A DNA stretch of 5,453 nt from CAZWXH01 sp964637725 (GTDB taxonomy: Bacteria; Bacillota_I; Bacilli_A; Erysipelotrichales; Coprobacillaceae): positions 1-5,453 of the forward strand of contig CAZWXH010000115.1 of NCBI GenBank assembly GCA_964637725.1. The letters run 5' to 3'. Shown here piece by piece: positions 5,321 to 5,453 of this stretch. The notes under the pieces were generated by a model. It saw only the letters and a list, made by a program, of their open reading frames with translations. It had not been told where the DNA came from and did no database searches. The stretch's first letter is position 1; each line of letters starts with the position of its first letter. Made by a program: the position numbers and the translations under genes.

Positions 5321-5453
5321 TCAAGGGTTCTGGTGTGTCATCAATACAACACTCTCAACATGTTTTGAGATGAGGGGATAGCTGTCAAAGGGGAATTTCC
5401 ATTTTCCTTTTTTACTGAATTCTCTATGAGGGAAGATATCCACTGAGGGTTTT
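5321..5453 (-). CDS. 3' end of an RlmD/RumA-like 23S rRNA methyltransferase gene (partial)
   Basis: An open frame enters from beyond the right edge and runs 43 codons to TGA at 5321-5323. It contains VDIFPH near its start and HVESVVLMTHQ near its end. RlmD/RumA proteins, which methylate C5 of U1939 in 23S rRNA, normally end with a VDMFPxTxHVExVVLL segment. Here the two halves are present in one frame but separated by about 21 residues (from REFSKKGKW to SYPLIS) that I do not know from the family. The reading is therefore either a true rlmD end with an insertion, a tail rebuilt by an integrated element, or a remnant. The upstream part lies outside the window, so the enzyme cannot be verified. 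Confidence that the frame is coding is moderate; the family call rests on two short motifs. Confidence 0.4.
   Translation of the reverse strand, partial: KPSVDIFPHREFSKKGKWKFPFDSYPLISKHVESVVLMTHQNP
5341..5444 (-). repeat. Direct repeat copy 2, inside the rlmD-like tail
   Basis: This is the partner of 4349-4449, in the same orientation and of similar length (104 against 101 nt). Shared blocks are AGTGGATAT with TTCC at one end, and CTCAxCTCA, TGTxGAGAG, TTGT and TTGA at the other. The middle is poorly conserved. The pair encloses the split HNH gene and its promoter, a segment of about 1 kb. I read it as a possible attachment-site pair; no integrase is in the window. Confidence 0.5.

Noticed and set aside
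5321..5453. Right-edge sequence as the terminal inverted repeat of an insertion sequence
   Set aside because: I found no matching inverted partner in the window; the similarity to 4349-4449 is in direct, not inverted, orientation, and the frame is open with methyltransferase-like motifs.

Overview
The window is AT-rich, and every recognisable gene is on the minus strand. Ribosome binding sites are strong (GGAGG and GGAGGGG), start codons are ATG or TTG, and Rho-independent terminator signals are present. This suggests a low-GC Firmicute, possibly a gut Erysipelotrichia or Clostridia relative; the rank below phylum is a guess. Read in the direction of transcription (high to low coordinates), the window has two blocks.

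Block 1 (about 5453 to 4202) looks like accessory DNA. It enters with the last 43 codons of a gene whose tail resembles the end of the 23S rRNA uracil methyltransferase RlmD/RumA (VDIFPH ... HVESVVLM). Next come a good sigma-A type promoter and a gene for an HNH endonuclease with homing-endonuclease-associated repeats, split by one in-frame TAA. A diverged copy of the RlmD-like tail, in the same orientation, lies beyond the HNH gene. The HNH module is therefore bracketed by two imperfect direct repeats of about 100 bp, as expected for attachment-site remnants of an element that targets the 3' end of rlmD. A 9-bp stem with a T-tract closes the block.

Block 2 (about 4190 to 16) is a compact run of membrane protein genes that looks like one operon. 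A 16-bp perfect palindrome and a weak promoter precede a small four-helix membrane protein, which can only be read from its SD-led ATG by a -1 shift on a run of eight A. A 40-nt hairpin follows. Then come two paralogous proteins (365 and 379 aa) whose domain order and motifs match pentameric ligand-gated ion channels (pLGICs; relatives of GLIC, ELIC and nicotinic receptors), each with an extra N-terminal membrane helix. After them come a six-helix voltage-gated-type potassium channel with a TVGYGD filter, and a membrane protein resembling the substrate-binding S component of ECF transporters. The last four genes are joined by overlaps of 1 and 17 nt and a gap of 12 nt, so they are probably translated together.

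The striking content is block 2. Two co-encoded pLGIC-like subunits, probably forming a heteromer, sit next to a Kv-type channel in one transcription unit. I infer a membrane-potential signalling module in which a ligand-gated conductance is paired with a potassium conductance. The ligand, ion selectivity and physiological role cannot be read from the sequence.
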